Assembly (NCBI RefSeq): GCF_025907915.1
Contig: NZ_JAPAAF010000018.1
Span: 1 to 64,000, forward strand
Source: Gaoshiqia sediminis
GTDB taxonomy: Bacteria; Bacteroidota; Bacteroidia; Bacteroidales; Prolixibacteraceae
Direction: 5' to 3'
DNA: 64,000 nucleotides
A model generated the notes under the pieces. It was not told where the DNA came from. It ran no database searches and saw only the letters and a list, made by a program, of their open reading frames with translations. This document shows positions 27,130-36,045 of this stretch, piece by piece (position 1 is the stretch's first letter; every line of letters starts with the position of its first letter). The position numbers and the translations under genes are program-made.

Positions 27130-27525
27130 GGGGCTGATTTTTCACCTAAAATAAGCTTCTTTTCTGTAAAAAAGAAAATGAAAACGGTACAATAATTCCG
27201 CACCGGCTTACACTGCAATACGCAGAAAATTCGAGCTCTTTGGAATGAGGCCGAAAATGAAGATACAAGTATACTCGCTCATAGTAATAATCCGCTTATT
27301 CACTTATAAACAGGATATTCGTACTTCCCGACGAGGATGTAAACAGGCAGCTAAGTGCGTCCGGAACCATTGTAAATTGGGGCTGAATGAAAAACTTTTT
27401 GATTTATAAACAATTACTTGTTGAAAAAAGAACAAAAAACATGGCTGACAATTTGAATATTTGAAGAAAATGCACTTATTTTGCGAACTGTTTGAAAAAC
27501 GTGTGATCTGTAAAAAAATAAGACA
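27130..27525 (+). other. Intergenic region and probable promoter of rpmB
   Basis: This 396-bp AT-rich gap between the divergent CPBP and rpmB genes contains no gene I can support. A -7-like TATTTTGC lies at about 27477 and is about 50 bp before rpmB; it lacks one base of the TAnnTTTG pattern. No riboswitch or leader structure was recognised. Confidence 0.35.
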
Positions 27526-27768
27526 ATGTCAAGAATTTGTCAAATAACCGGAAAAAAAGCGATGGTGGGAAATAATGTTTCTCACTCGAAACGAAGAACC
27601 AAACGTCGGTTCAGTCCGAACCTGTTCAACAAAAAGTTCTATCTTCCGAATGAAGATCGTTGGATTTCGTTGACCGTTTCGGCCGCTGGCTTGCGTACCA
27701 TTAATAAAAATGGGCTGAGTGTTGCATTGAAAGATGCCAAAGCAAAAGGTTTGGTAACGAACATTTAA
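27526..27768 (+). CDS. rpmB: 50S ribosomal protein L28
   Basis: 80-residue L28 of the large ribosomal subunit, a little longer than the 63-78 residues common elsewhere. The start [20 protein letters not shown] keeps the family ICxxTGKK motif and the [12 protein letters not shown] basic region. It leads the rpmB-rpmG-DUF4295 operon, with 11 bp before rpmG. Confidence 0.97.
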   Translation: MSRICQITGKKAMVGNNVSHSKRRTKRRFSPNLFNKKFYLPNEDRWISLTVSAAGLRTINKNGLSVALKDAKAKGLVTNI

Positions 27769-27779
27769 AAGGGTAAAAA

Positions 27780-27962
27780 ATGGCTAAGAAAGGTAATCGG
27801 GTTCAGGTAATTCTGGAATGTACCGAACAAAAGGAAAGTGGTGTTCCCGGAACTTCACGGTATATTTCTACAAAAAACCGGAAAAATACACCTGAACGTT
27901 TGGAGTTGAAAAAGTACAACCCAAACTTGAAAAAAGTAACTGTTCACCGCGAAATTAAATAA
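27780..27962 (+). CDS. rpmG: 50S ribosomal protein L33
   Basis: 60-residue L33. It has the N-terminal [19 protein letters not shown] and the C-terminal [16 protein letters not shown] expected for the family. Only one Cys (Cys15) is present, so this is the zinc-free form of L33 rather than the four-cysteine form. It lies between rpmB and the DUF4295 gene. Confidence 0.97.
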   Translation: MAKKGNRVQVILECTEQKESGVPGTSRYISTKNRKNTPERLELKKYNPNLKKVTVHREIK

Positions 27963-27970
27963 TTTGAGAT

Positions 27971-28123
27971 ATGGCTAAGAAAGCAGTTGCATCATTACAA
28001 AAAGGAGCTGGTAAAGGTTATGCCAAAGTAATCAAAATGGTAAAATCTGATAAAACCGGTGCTTATACATTTCAGGAAGGCGTAGTGCCAAACGAAATGG
28101 TTAAAGATTATTTTAAAAAGTAA
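27971..28123 (+). CDS. DUF4295 small basic protein
   Basis: 50-residue Lys-rich protein starting MAKKAVASLQKGAGKGYAK, 8 bp after rpmG. It matches the DUF4295 family, found next to rpmB and rpmG in Bacteroidota and suspected to be a ribosome-associated protein. That role is unproven. The tight spacing and shared terminator place it in the same operon. Confidence 0.9.
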   Translation: MAKKAVASLQKGAGKGYAKVIKMVKSDKTGAYTFQEGVVPNEMVKDYFKK

Positions 28124-28141
28124 AATATACTTTGCTTAATG

Positions 28142-28176
28142 AAAAAGCTTTCACTTTAACGTGGAAGCTTTTTTTT
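28142..28176. terminator. Intrinsic terminator between DUF4295 and the TIGR03915-like gene
   Basis: AAAAAGCTTtCAC and GTGgAAGCTTTTT form a 13-bp stem with one G-T pair around TTTAAC, with A and T tracts on either side. It can end both the plus-strand ribosomal operon and the minus-strand repair-like operon. Confidence 0.8.
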
Positions 28177-28180
28177 CGAT

Positions 28181-28954
28181 TTACTTGATCGGCGATTTTT
28201 CGGGCAGGAATTTCCAGTACCGGCGGGGCATGTGCTGAAGCTGCAATTTTTCATTTTCCCGTTCCGGAATGTTGATGTGGTCAAAATAAGCTTTCCATAG
28301 GGTTTGATAAGTTTCTTCGGTTTCTTCCAGTAAATTAGCTGAAACTTTCCCGTCAGTCTGCGAAAATGTCTTTTCAGAGAGTACAACTTCCCGTGTTTCT
28401 TTCAGATCGTAGAAAATGCCGTAATCTCGTTTGATGTCGTAAATCAGCCATAGCTGGTCGGCAAATCGTTCGCGGAAATGGTTGATTGTAAAAGGCAACA
28501 CATCGAATTCCGGTTCAACCGGTGCAAAAAACAAACCGTCCCTGGATTGCTGAAAACGCACAAACTGGAGTATTCGCATGGTTTCGCGCAGCACCTGACG
28601 CTCAATTTTCTTCAATTCGAGTACATCCTGATCCCCAAAATCGGTTTCAATGCTTCTGCCTGAATCAAATACACGGCGGATGAACCGGTACAATTTCATC
28701 TCAATTCCAGTACTTTCGGATAGAAAAACCAGTAGCGGCAGATTTTTATTTTGCCGATGAAGTTTTGCCTGAAGCGATCTCCAAACCCGCCCGGCCTTTT
28801 GTTCATCGGTATGGATGGAGAGCTTTTTAATAAACAAATTTTTCTGGAAGGCAGTTTCTTTACAAAGATCAACCGGCGCCAGTTTTTGAGCGTAACATTC
28901 AAAAACCACGGTCAGAAAACCTTCAAATGTGCCATCGTAAAGCAGAAATGCCAT
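28181..28954 (-). CDS. TIGR03915-like putative DNA metabolism protein (DUF4130)
   Basis: 257-residue protein that starts FLLYDGTFEGFLTVVFECYA and matches the TIGR03915/DUF4130 family. Its middle has REVVLSEKTF-like and ERFADQLWLIYDIKRDYGIF segments of the family, and the end LQHMPRRYWKFLPE is characteristic. In other genomes this gene is paired with the radical SAM gene found directly upstream here (3 bp gap), sometimes fused to uracil-DNA-glycosylase-like domains. No glycosylase domain is present in this copy. A role in DNA repair or modification is suggested by the family name and context, not shown. Confidence 0.85.
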   Translation of the reverse strand: MAFLLYDGTFEGFLTVVFECYAQKLAPVDLCKETAFQKNLFIKKLSIHTDEQKAGRVWRSLQAKLHRQNKNLPLLVFLSESTGIEMKLYRFIRRVFDSGRSIETDFGDQDVLELKKIERQVLRETMRILQFVRFQQSRDGLFFAPVEPEFDVLPFTINHFRERFADQLWLIYDIKRDYGIFYDLKETREVVLSEKTFSQTDGKVSANLLEETEETYQTLWKAYFDHINIPERENEKLQLQHMPRRYWKFLPEKSPIK

Positions 28955-28957
28955 GAC

Positions 28958-30265
28958 TTAGCTTTTAAAATGAAGTTGTTTTGCCGGGGCGGATAAGGCC
29001 GGAATGAGCGGGAATAGGCTCAGTTGTGTATCTCCAGGTTTTTTCCGTTTCGTGTGGCATTCAGCAATCAGGTGGTTTTTCAATTGCCCGGGATCCCAAT
29101 TACCGCGATATACCGGCAATTCGTTGCAAGTGATGAAGTATTGGGCACGCTTCAGTACCACGCCAATTTTTTTCAGGTGATAGCTGTTTAGCTTCCGAAA
29201 CCGGCGGGCATCCACAATCATTTTGGCCGATTGCACCCCAATGCCGGGCACCCGTAGGATCATTTCGTAATCGGCCCTGTTTATATCAACCGGAAAGAGA
29301 TGCAAGTTGCGCAAGGCGTACGCCAATTTCGGGTCAATGTCCAGGTCCAGGAATGGCTGCTCAGGAGTCAGGATTTCGTCGGCGCGGAAATGGTAAAAAC
29401 GCATCAGCCAGTCGCTTTGGTATAACCGGTTTTCGCGGACCAAGGGCGGCGATTGGAGCGCAGGTAGCCGTTTGTCGTATTCGTTTACGGGCAGGTAGCC
29501 AGAATAGTAAATCCGCTTCAGTTGCTGCTCGTGGTAAAAACCCGAGGCCAACTGCAAAATTTGCCGGTCGCTGTCGGGTGTGGCGCCAACAATCAGTTGG
29601 GTACTTTGCCCGGCCGGAGTGAAGGCAGGTGTTTTTCGAAATTTCCGGCGTTCTTCCTTGTAAAGCTGGATGCCTTCTTTGATTTGGTTCATGGGTTGCA
29701 AGACGGTACCAAAACTCTTTTCCGGGGCGAGCCGTTTGAGTTCCGGTTCTGTCGGAATTTCGATATTGACACTCAGCCGGTCGGCATATAATCCCGCTTG
29801 GCGGATCAGTTCGGGACTGGCTCCGGGGATTGCTTTCAGGTGGATGTAGCCGTTGAAACGCTCTTTCAGTCGTAAATTTTGGGTAACAAGCATCAGACGT
29901 TCCATTGTAAAATCAGGATTTTTGATGACTCCGGAGCTCAGAAACAAGCCTTCAATATAGTTTCGCCGGTAGAAGTTGATGGTGAGGTCAACTACTTCCT
30001 GGACGGTGAACGTGGCCCGCGGCCGGTCGTTGCTTCGACGGTTGATGCAATATGCGCAGTCGTAAATGCAATGGTTGGTCATTAAAATCTTCAGTAAACT
30101 GACACACCGCCCGTCATCGGTAAAGCTGTGACAAACACCGCATGACAATGCGTTGCCAAGTCCGCCATTTGTGTTTTGCCGGTTGTTTCCGCTGGATGAG
30201 CAAGAAACATCGTATTTAGCTGCGTCTGCCAATATTTTTAGCTTTTCCTGAAGGGTCTGTTCCAT
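28958..30265 (-). CDS. TIGR03916-like radical SAM protein, putative DNA repair/modification
   Basis: 435-residue radical SAM enzyme. The iron-sulfur motif is CIYDCAYC (CxxxCxxC, about residues 67-74), and an additional Cys cluster lies before it (DVSCSSSG, SCGVCHSF). The SAM-barrel follows to about residue 300. The C-terminus carries a helix-hairpin-helix DNA-binding motif (RVPGIGVQSAKMIVDARR, about 349-366). This architecture fits TIGR03916, predicted to act on DNA. It is transcribed with the TIGR03915-like gene and divergent from the XRE-S24 repressor. The promoter region holds an inverted repeat next to the -7 box. Substrate unknown. Confidence 0.9.
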   Translation of the reverse strand: MEQTLQEKLKILADAAKYDVSCSSSGNNRQNTNGGLGNALSCGVCHSFTDDGRCVSLLKILMTNHCIYDCAYCINRRSNDRPRATFTVQEVVDLTINFYRRNYIEGLFLSSGVIKNPDFTMERLMLVTQNLRLKERFNGYIHLKAIPGASPELIRQAGLYADRLSVNIEIPTEPELKRLAPEKSFGTVLQPMNQIKEGIQLYKEERRKFRKTPAFTPAGQSTQLIVGATPDSDRQILQLASGFYHEQQLKRIYYSGYLPVNEYDKRLPALQSPPLVRENRLYQSDWLMRFYHFRADEILTPEQPFLDLDIDPKLAYALRNLHLFPVDINRADYEMILRVPGIGVQSAKMIVDARRFRKLNSYHLKKIGVVLKRAQYFITCNELPVYRGNWDPGQLKNHLIAECHTKRKKPGDTQLSLFPLIPALSAPAKQLHFKS

Positions 30266-30313
30266 TTGCTGCTATTTTTGACGTTTTTCCGGAGGGTTAA
30301 ATCATTTGTCATA

Positions 30314-30336
30314 CAAAAATACTAAATAAATTAGTA
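30314..30336 (-). promoter_or_regulatory. Putative operator and promoter of the radical SAM operon
   Basis: An inverted repeat TACTAA-N5-TTAGTA lies at 30320-30336. On the minus strand a -7 box TATTTTTG occupies 30321-30314, so the operator abuts it on the upstream side, in the place of the -33/-7 spacer; no good -33 is visible. On the plus strand a -7 box TAAATTTG at 30390-30397 serves the divergent repressor. I infer that the XRE-S24 protein binds here and represses the DNA-repair-like operon, perhaps also itself. Confidence 0.55.
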
Positions 30337-30418
30337 AAGGCTGAAATTATTGGTTAATTTTGAAAAGCTATTTTTCGCTTTGGAAGAAATAAATTTGTAC
30401 CCCTCAAACATATCTTTT

Positions 30419-31183
30419 ATGGATCAACTTGCTGAAAATATCAAATATTTGCGAAAGCAACATCGGCTTACCCAGCAGGAGCTAGCTGACAAGTTGCAGT
30501 TGAAACGCTCCCTGATCGGGTCGTACGAAGAGGGTAGGGCTATGCCCAAAATTTCGGTCTTGCAGCAGTTGGCCGCAGCTTATAATCTGACAATTGATGA
30601 GCTGGTGAGTATCAATTTGAGTTCGGGATTCCATGAAAGGAGTCGGGCAAAAGGCTTGCAGATTTTACCTGTTGTGGTAGATCATAATAATGATGAGTTG
30701 ATCCCGATTGTGCCGGTAAAAGCTTCGGCTGGGTACCTCAATGGTTTTGCCGATCCTGAATTTATCGGGCAGCTGCCCCGGTTTTCGATGCCGGTTCCTG
30801 AACTTTTGGGAGGAAAGACATACCGGGTTTTTCAAATCAAAGGAGATAGTATGTTACCGGTTTTGTCCGGTTCATATCTTTTTTGCGAATTTGTTGAATC
30901 GGTTTCTGATCTGCGCGACGGGCAAACTTATGTGCTGATTACCCGTGATGAAGGTTTGGTTTATAAGCGGATCTATCTGGAAAATGGAACTCATTTGTTG
31001 TTGAAATCCGACAATCCGGAATACGAACCTTATCTTGTTGACAGCAGTTCTGTTCTTGAAATCTGGAAAGCACGCGGGGTGCTTAGTTTTGAAATGCCCA
31101 AACCCAGTCATCTGGATATTGCGCGCCTGTCGGATGTGTTAGCTGAAATGAAAGAAGAGATTCGCAAGCTTCGTGACTCATGA
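30419..31183 (+). CDS. LexA-like XRE-S24 repressor
   Basis: 254 residues when started at the ATG at 30419; an upstream TTG (30350) would add 23 unlikely residues and the -7 box at 30390 sits between them. Residues 5-60 are a helix-turn-helix of the XRE type (LTQQELADKLQLKRSLIGSY). Residues about 95-225 are an S24 peptidase domain: possible self-cleavage site Ala104-Gly105 (VPVKASAGYL), catalytic Ser144 in KGDSMLPV and Lys183 in LVYKR, spaced as in LexA and phage CI. The intact Ser-Lys dyad suggests RecA-stimulated autocleavage. A helical tail ends the protein. Divergent neighbours are the probable targets. Confidence 0.9.
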   Translation: MDQLAENIKYLRKQHRLTQQELADKLQLKRSLIGSYEEGRAMPKISVLQQLAAAYNLTIDELVSINLSSGFHERSRAKGLQILPVVVDHNNDELIPIVPVKASAGYLNGFADPEFIGQLPRFSMPVPELLGGKTYRVFQIKGDSMLPVLSGSYLFCEFVESVSDLRDGQTYVLITRDEGLVYKRIYLENGTHLLLKSDNPEYEPYLVDSSSVLEIWKARGVLSFEMPKPSHLDIARLSDVLAEMKEEIRKLRDS

Positions 31184-31284
31184 CCAGGTGATGTTTTTGC
31201 CGGTGATTATTTGGATACCAGCAGATTTTAAGCCCTGAATCTCCGTTTAATTTCGTAAATTGCGCCCCTTAAAATTTGAAGATT

Positions 31285-32235
31285 ATGGGTCTTTTCGGAG
31301 TATTTTCCAAAGCAAAAAAAGAAAGTCTGGAACAGGGGCTTTCCAAAACCAAGGAAAGTGTATTCAAAAAACTTAGCCGTGCCGTTGTCGGAAAATCAAA
31401 GGTTGACGATGAGGTATTGGATAACCTGGAGGAAGTATTGATTACTTCGGACGTGGGCGTTGATACCACCTTGAAGATCATTCGCCGGATTGAAGAACGG
31501 GTTGACCGTGATAAGTATTTGGGCGTTGATGAGTTAAATGGGATACTTAAAGAAGAAATTGCAGCTTTGCTGGAGGAAAATAATACGGAGGACGTTGCTG
31601 ATTTTGATCTTCCGCAGCGTACTGAACCTTATGTAATTATGGTGGTTGGCGTTAACGGCGTTGGAAAAACCACCACGATTGGCAAACTGGCCTGGAACTT
31701 TAAACAAGCCGGCAAAAAAGTGGTGCTTGGTGCCGCAGATACCTTTCGGGCAGCGGCCATCGACCAACTCCAGATCTGGGCCGAACGGGTGGATGTGCCC
31801 ATCGTCCGTCAGAATATGGGATCCGACCCGGCATCGGTGGCATATGATACGCTGACCTCGGCCAAAGCCTCGGGCGCCGATGTGGTGATTATTGACACAG
31901 CCGGCCGTCTGCACAACAAGATCAACCTGATGAATGAGCTGGCCAAAATTAAAAAGGTGATGCAAAAAGTTGTTCCGGATGCACCCAACGAAGTGCTGCT
32001 CATCCTGGATGGCTCTACCGGGCAGAACGCGTTTGAGCAAGCTAAACAGTTTACGCTGGCCACCGAAGTAACGGCTCTGGCCCTGACCAAGCTCGATGGC
32101 ACAGCGAAAGGCGGCGTGGTAATTGGCATCAGCGATCAATTTAAAGTTCCGGTAAAATACATCGGTATTGGCGAAAAAATGGAAGACCTTCAGATTTTCC
32201 GCCGTAAGGAATTTGTCGATTCGCTGTTCTCGTAA
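31285..32235 (+). CDS. ftsY: Signal recognition particle receptor FtsY
   Basis: 316-residue SRP receptor GTPase without a long acidic A domain. The ATG at 31285 is preferred over a TTG at 31276. Helical N domain (about 15-85), then the G domain: [15 protein letters not shown] (P-loop), [16 protein letters not shown] and [10 protein letters not shown]. It delivers SRP-bound ribosomes to the translocon. The next gene is rimO, 44 bp downstream; ftsY-rimO usually follows rpmB-rpmG-DUF4295 directly in this phylum, but here three genes lie between. Confidence 0.97.
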   Translation: MGLFGVFSKAKKESLEQGLSKTKESVFKKLSRAVVGKSKVDDEVLDNLEEVLITSDVGVDTTLKIIRRIEERVDRDKYLGVDELNGILKEEIAALLEENNTEDVADFDLPQRTEPYVIMVVGVNGVGKTTTIGKLAWNFKQAGKKVVLGAADTFRAAAIDQLQIWAERVDVPIVRQNMGSDPASVAYDTLTSAKASGADVVIIDTAGRLHNKINLMNELAKIKKVMQKVVPDAPNEVLLILDGSTGQNAFEQAKQFTLATEVTALALTKLDGTAKGGVVIGISDQFKVPVKYIGIGEKMEDLQIFRRKEFVDSLFS

Positions 32236-32279
32236 AGCTTTTGTTTGTTGTAGTTGACGAAATTAATAGAGATTTGAAC

Positions 32280-33572
32280 ATGAAGAGGGGAAAAGTCAAT
32301 ATCATGACGCTGGGGTGCTCGAAAAACCTGGTCGATTCGGAGATGCTGCTGAACCAGCTCGATTTGAACGGATTTAAAGTTGTTCACGATTCGGAAAAGG
32401 ACGATGCGAATATTGTCATCCTTAATACCTGTGGTTTTATTGCCGATGCCAAAGAGGAGTCGATCAATACGATCCTGAATTTTGTCGATGCCAGAAAGGC
32501 CGGGAAGTTGGATAAGCTTTTGGTGATGGGCTGCTTATCGGCCCGCTACAAAGAAGATCTGATCAAAGAAATACCGGAAGTGGACAAGTTTTACGGCAAA
32601 TTCGATTTCAAGGAAATCATCCGGGATCTGAATGCTAATTTTTACGAGCAGAAGATGTACCACCGGATTAAGACCACGCCGGGGCATTTTTCATATCTGA
32701 AAATAAGCGAAGGCTGCAACCGTCATTGCTCGTTTTGTGCCATCCCGCAATTTACCGGCAACCACAAGTCGCGCAGCATGGAAAGTTTGTTGGAAGAAGC
32801 CCGAAATCTGGTGGCCGGAGGTGTAAAGGAGTTGTTGATAATTGCCCAGGACCTTTCGTATTACGGTATTGACCGTTATGGCGAAAGCAAACTGGCCGAG
32901 CTGATTGATAAACTGGCCGATATTGAAGGACTGGAATGGATTCGTTTGCATTACGCATATCCGTCCAAATTTCCGGCAGATGTACTGAAGGTCATGCGCG
33001 AACGCAATAATGTGGCCAAGTATCTGGACTTGCCGCTGCAACACATCACCGATCGCATGTTGGGCATGATGCGCCGCAAAATTACGAAGGAAGAAACCAT
33101 CAATCTGGTTAAAAAGATACGCGAAGAAGTTCCGGGAATTGCACTTCGCACCACTTTTTTGGTTGGTCATCCGGGTGAAACCGAGGAGGATTTTGAGGAG
33201 CTGAAAGCATTTATTCGTGAGTATCCGTTTGAACGTATGGGCGTGTTTGCTTATTCGAGCGAAGACGATACGTATGCCTGGAAGATGTATCAGGACGACA
33301 TTCCGCAGGAAGTGAAAGAAGCCCGTGCGGCAGAACTGATGGAAATGCAGCAAGATATCTCGGCTTCGCTGAACCGGAAACATATTGGGAAAACGCTGAA
33401 GGTGTTGGTAGATCGGGAAGAGGACGATTATTTTATCGGACGGACCGAATTTGATTCGCCCGAAGTGGATGGAGAAGTCCTGATTGAAAAATCAACTGAA
33501 ATACAGGTTGGTAATTTTTATCCGGTCAACATTGCAGACGCTACAGAGTTCGACCTGTTTGGGAAATTATAA
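32280..33572 (+). CDS. rimO: Ribosomal protein S12 methylthiotransferase RimO
   Basis: 430 residues from the ATG at 32280. RimO adds a methylthio group to Asp89 of ribosomal protein S12. Three domains are seen: the N-terminal UPF0004 part (MTLGCSKNLVDSEML, then NTCGFIADAKEES and MGCLSARY supplying the three Cys of the auxiliary cluster), the radical SAM domain (CNRHCSFCAIP, CxxxCxxC) and a C-terminal TRAM domain (about 370-430). Length is normal. It follows ftsY, and a weak hairpin follows the stop codon. Confidence 0.96.
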   Translation: MKRGKVNIMTLGCSKNLVDSEMLLNQLDLNGFKVVHDSEKDDANIVILNTCGFIADAKEESINTILNFVDARKAGKLDKLLVMGCLSARYKEDLIKEIPEVDKFYGKFDFKEIIRDLNANFYEQKMYHRIKTTPGHFSYLKISEGCNRHCSFCAIPQFTGNHKSRSMESLLEEARNLVAGGVKELLIIAQDLSYYGIDRYGESKLAELIDKLADIEGLEWIRLHYAYPSKFPADVLKVMRERNNVAKYLDLPLQHITDRMLGMMRRKITKEETINLVKKIREEVPGIALRTTFLVGHPGETEEDFEELKAFIREYPFERMGVFAYSSEDDTYAWKMYQDDIPQEVKEARAAELMEMQQDISASLNRKHIGKTLKVLVDREEDDYFIGRTEFDSPEVDGEVLIEKSTEIQVGNFYPVNIADATEFDLFGKL

Positions 33573-33601
33573 ATCTGTTAATCCGGGTAAAATACATGGA
33601 T

Positions 33602-33630
33602 TTGAGGGTTTCGCGGTGCGGGGCCCTCAA
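33602..33630 (+). terminator. Weak hairpin after rimO
   Basis: TTGAGGG (33602-33608) and CCCTCAA (33624-33630) pair around a 15-nt loop. It is followed by TCATTTTATAA, not a clean T run. It may act as the ftsY-rimO terminator. Confidence 0.45.
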
Positions 33631-33708
33631 TCATTTTATAACGATGGTACAACCGAATGCGGAGGAGCACGTATATCCCAAAGTGAGTGAACTGCAAAAT
33701 GAAGGGAT

Positions 33709-34065
33709 ATGATTGCTTACTGTGGATTGCGATGTGATACCTGCCCGATATATTTGGCGACTCTTGAACCGGATAAAACGAAGCAACTGGACATGCGTCT
33801 GCGCATTGCTGAACAGGCGTCGGAGCAGTATGGAATTGTACTAACATCCGAAGATATTAACGATTGCGAAGGTTGCCTGGCTCCTGCCGATAAGCTGTTT
33901 ACCGGATGTCTGGCCTGCGAAATCCGCAAATGTGCCCGGAACAGAGAATTGGAAAATTGTGCACTTTGCCCCGACTATGCCTGCAACCATCTGAAAGCCC
34001 TGTTTCAGTTGGACCCGGAAGCCCAGGCCCGGTTAGAAGAAATCCGCCTGGTAAAGAGCCTGTAA
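33709..34065 (+). CDS. DUF3795 cysteine-rich protein
   Basis: 118-residue small protein with many cysteines: CGLRCDTCP at residues 5-13, then CEGC, GCLACEIRKCA and CALCPDYAC. This is the pattern of DUF3795 proteins, which are likely metal-binding (zinc or iron-sulfur). No other domain is seen and no function is established. It stands alone between rimO and the convergent hydrolase gene. Confidence 0.85.
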   Translation: MIAYCGLRCDTCPIYLATLEPDKTKQLDMRLRIAEQASEQYGIVLTSEDINDCEGCLAPADKLFTGCLACEIRKCARNRELENCALCPDYACNHLKALFQLDPEAQARLEEIRLVKSL

Positions 34066-34152
34066 AGCTTTCTTGTTTCGAATTTTTTCCGAATGGTCCA
34101 GCTTTCCTGTTTTTAATTTTTCTATTGCCAGTATTCCACGGATTATCAACAA

Positions 34153-35154
34153 TCAGTTCGGTTTCAGCCGCAAAACGGTTTCAGCAAATCGGATACAAGT
34201 TTGTTCTACTTGCGGTTGGCATTTCGAATAAAGCTCACATCCGATAACATGCGTACCCGCATCAAATGCTTGTTTCCGTTTCAGGGAGTCAGGCGTTCCC
34301 AGTTGCTCAAACATTTTCAGCATGGCATCCACACGCACAACATGGTCCTGGTGGTTATTATCCTGATAATAGTAGGCCAGGAAAGTCGGTGTTTCTACCC
34401 TGTTAAAAAGGCGCTTGGTCATGGTTTTTTCAATCAATTGTTGAAGATAAACAGTGGCTTCCAGCCGGTAATGGCAGTTCCAGTACTGACATTCCACATC
34501 GTCTGGATTTTCATTTACGTAACGGTATTTTCCGTCGTACACTCGTCGGGCGATTTGTAGTCCCCAAGGTTTCGAAAGTAAAAAAGCTGCGGGATTGTTG
34601 ATGGCGATATTGGGGGACAACAGCATCAGTCCGTCCACCAGTTCCGGGAAATCGGCAGCCAGTTTCAGCGACAGCGTTCCTCCAGTAGATGTGCTCATGA
34701 TAATCACTTTCTCACCTAACAGACGGGCAATTTGCAGGGCTTCTTTTGCCGATTTGTAGAGGGTGTCCGGTGTCATGTTCAGTAGGGGTTCAGTACCTTC
34801 CAGCCCGTGAGCTGCCAGGCGCGGAATGTAGGCATTGGCCGCGAAATGTTTTGCAACATTGATATGCGTTGGCTGGCCTTCGAAACCGGATGCTGAAAAA
34901 CCGTGCAGATAAAGCAGGCAAAAGGCTGTTTTGCTTTTCAGATGGTCATCGTTCCAAAAAATCCGGCTCTCATTGTTTGGTTTTACGGGCAATTCAGCCT
35001 CCCTGGTGGCAATAAACCGGTCGATATCTTCCAGCGCCACTTCAATCTCCGGAAGTGAATGATCGAATGTGGGTTTGGAAGGCTTGGGCCCGGCCCAATA
35101 CACGAACTGCAGGAACAGAAACACGACCAATAAAATGCGAAGTTCTTTTTTCAT
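34153..35154 (-). CDS. Alpha/beta hydrolase with N-terminal membrane anchor
   Basis: 333 residues. An N-terminal hydrophobic segment (residues 4-20) may be an uncleaved signal anchor. The fold has the oxyanion region LHGFSASGFEG (about 83-93) and a nucleophile elbow MSTSTGGT (about 155-162), where the usual first Gly of GxSxG is Ser. Later DNHQDHVV-like and FDAGTHVIGCE segments supply Asp and His (the latter near residue 303). It resembles carboxylesterase/serine aminopeptidase (S33) proteins. Substrate unknown. No operon partner. Confidence 0.8.
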   Translation of the reverse strand: MKKELRILLVVFLFLQFVYWAGPKPSKPTFDHSLPEIEVALEDIDRFIATREAELPVKPNNESRIFWNDDHLKSKTAFCLLYLHGFSASGFEGQPTHINVAKHFAANAYIPRLAAHGLEGTEPLLNMTPDTLYKSAKEALQIARLLGEKVIIMSTSTGGTLSLKLAADFPELVDGLMLLSPNIAINNPAAFLLSKPWGLQIARRVYDGKYRYVNENPDDVECQYWNCHYRLEATVYLQQLIEKTMTKRLFNRVETPTFLAYYYQDNNHQDHVVRVDAMLKMFEQLGTPDSLKRKQAFDAGTHVIGCELYSKCQPQVEQTCIRFAETVLRLKPN

Positions 35155-35498
35155 AGAGGCTATCTATTTTACTCGAGAAGATTTCCGCTAAAATACAGCA
35201 CTGACTGGAAAATGGAAGAATAAAACTTCAATCATATTGAAATAAAAGTTTCCTCATTGAGTAACTGTTTGTTTGTTTCTTACTAATGTTTTGATATTCA
35301 TTCGGTTTGTGGATATTTCGTGATTCGTTTCTCTTTTTTTGTGCAAGAAAAATAAATTCTACCGCAAGTTTTTTGACGGGCTTGTGTCAAAGAGCTAAAA
35401 CCGGTTAACAGGAACGAAGACCGGGGCTGATGATGGATTTTCCCGGGAATGACAGACACAGCCACAATAAGAAATTAATCATTTAAAATAAGTTGAAA
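35155..35498 (+). other. Intergenic region upstream of the Spy-like gene
   Basis: 344 bp between the divergent hydrolase and Spy-like genes. It is AT-rich in its first two thirds. I see TTTG words (for example TTTGTTTGTTTC) but no -33/-7 pair with proper spacing, no inverted repeat of note and no small gene. Confidence 0.35.
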
Positions 35499-35933
35499 AT
35501 GAAAACAAAAATGGGAATTGGCTTATTCATTCTGGTAGTAATGATGGCCGTAAATGTACAAGCACAAAATGTTGGGTCGTTGCGTTGCCTGAATCAAATT
35601 TCGGGTTTGACCGAGCAGCAGAAGTCAGAAATTACCAAACTGGAACAGGCTCATCAACAGGAAATGACAAGCCTGAGGAATGAGCGGAGGGGCACGACCG
35701 ATCTGGCCACAAAGGACGCCGTACGCGAAAAGATGCTGGCGGCTCAATCTGCCCACCGCAATGAAGTGTCCGCTTTGCTGACACCGGAGCAACAACAGCA
35801 GTTTGCCTCTTTAACGGCATCGGGCAAAGGGTATGGACGAAACCAAAAAGCTGGCTTTGCACAGGGACGGTGTGCGCGCGGAAAGCAAGCAGGCGTGCGG
35901 AGTGGCAACCGGTCAGGCCGCGGAAGATGGTAA
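35499..35933 (+). CDS. Spy/CpxP-like periplasmic protein
   Basis: 144 residues from the ATG at 35499. Residues 1-23 are a signal peptide ending VNVQAQ. Residues about 33-110 are alpha-helical, rich in Gln, Glu and Arg, with an LTEQQK motif (about 38) and LTPEQQQQF (about 97) reminiscent of the LTxxQ motifs of Spy/CpxP chaperones. The C-terminal 35 residues are strongly basic and glycine-rich (GRCARGKQAGVRSGNRSGRG). Possible role: envelope stress chaperone or metal-resistance protein; this is a fold-level guess. A strong terminator follows. Confidence 0.72.
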   Translation: MKTKMGIGLFILVVMMAVNVQAQNVGSLRCLNQISGLTEQQKSEITKLEQAHQQEMTSLRNERRGTTDLATKDAVREKMLAAQSAHRNEVSALLTPEQQQQFASLTASGKGYGRNQKAGFAQGRCARGKQAGVRSGNRSGRGRW

Positions 35934-35953
35934 AAAACAACCGGCAAAAGAAC

Positions 35954-35991
35954 AGAGGTTGTCCCGATTTAATGGGACAACCTCTTTTTTT
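35954..35991 (+). terminator. Intrinsic terminator after the Spy-like gene
   Basis: AGAGGTTGTCCC (35954-35965) and GGGACAACCTCT (35974-35985) make a perfect 12-bp stem with an 8-nt loop, followed by a run of T residues. Confidence 0.88.
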
Positions 35992-36045
35992 ATATATAAA
36001 TCAATTGTTTAGATGAAGTGGTTTAAAGCGTTGCTGAAACTTTAT

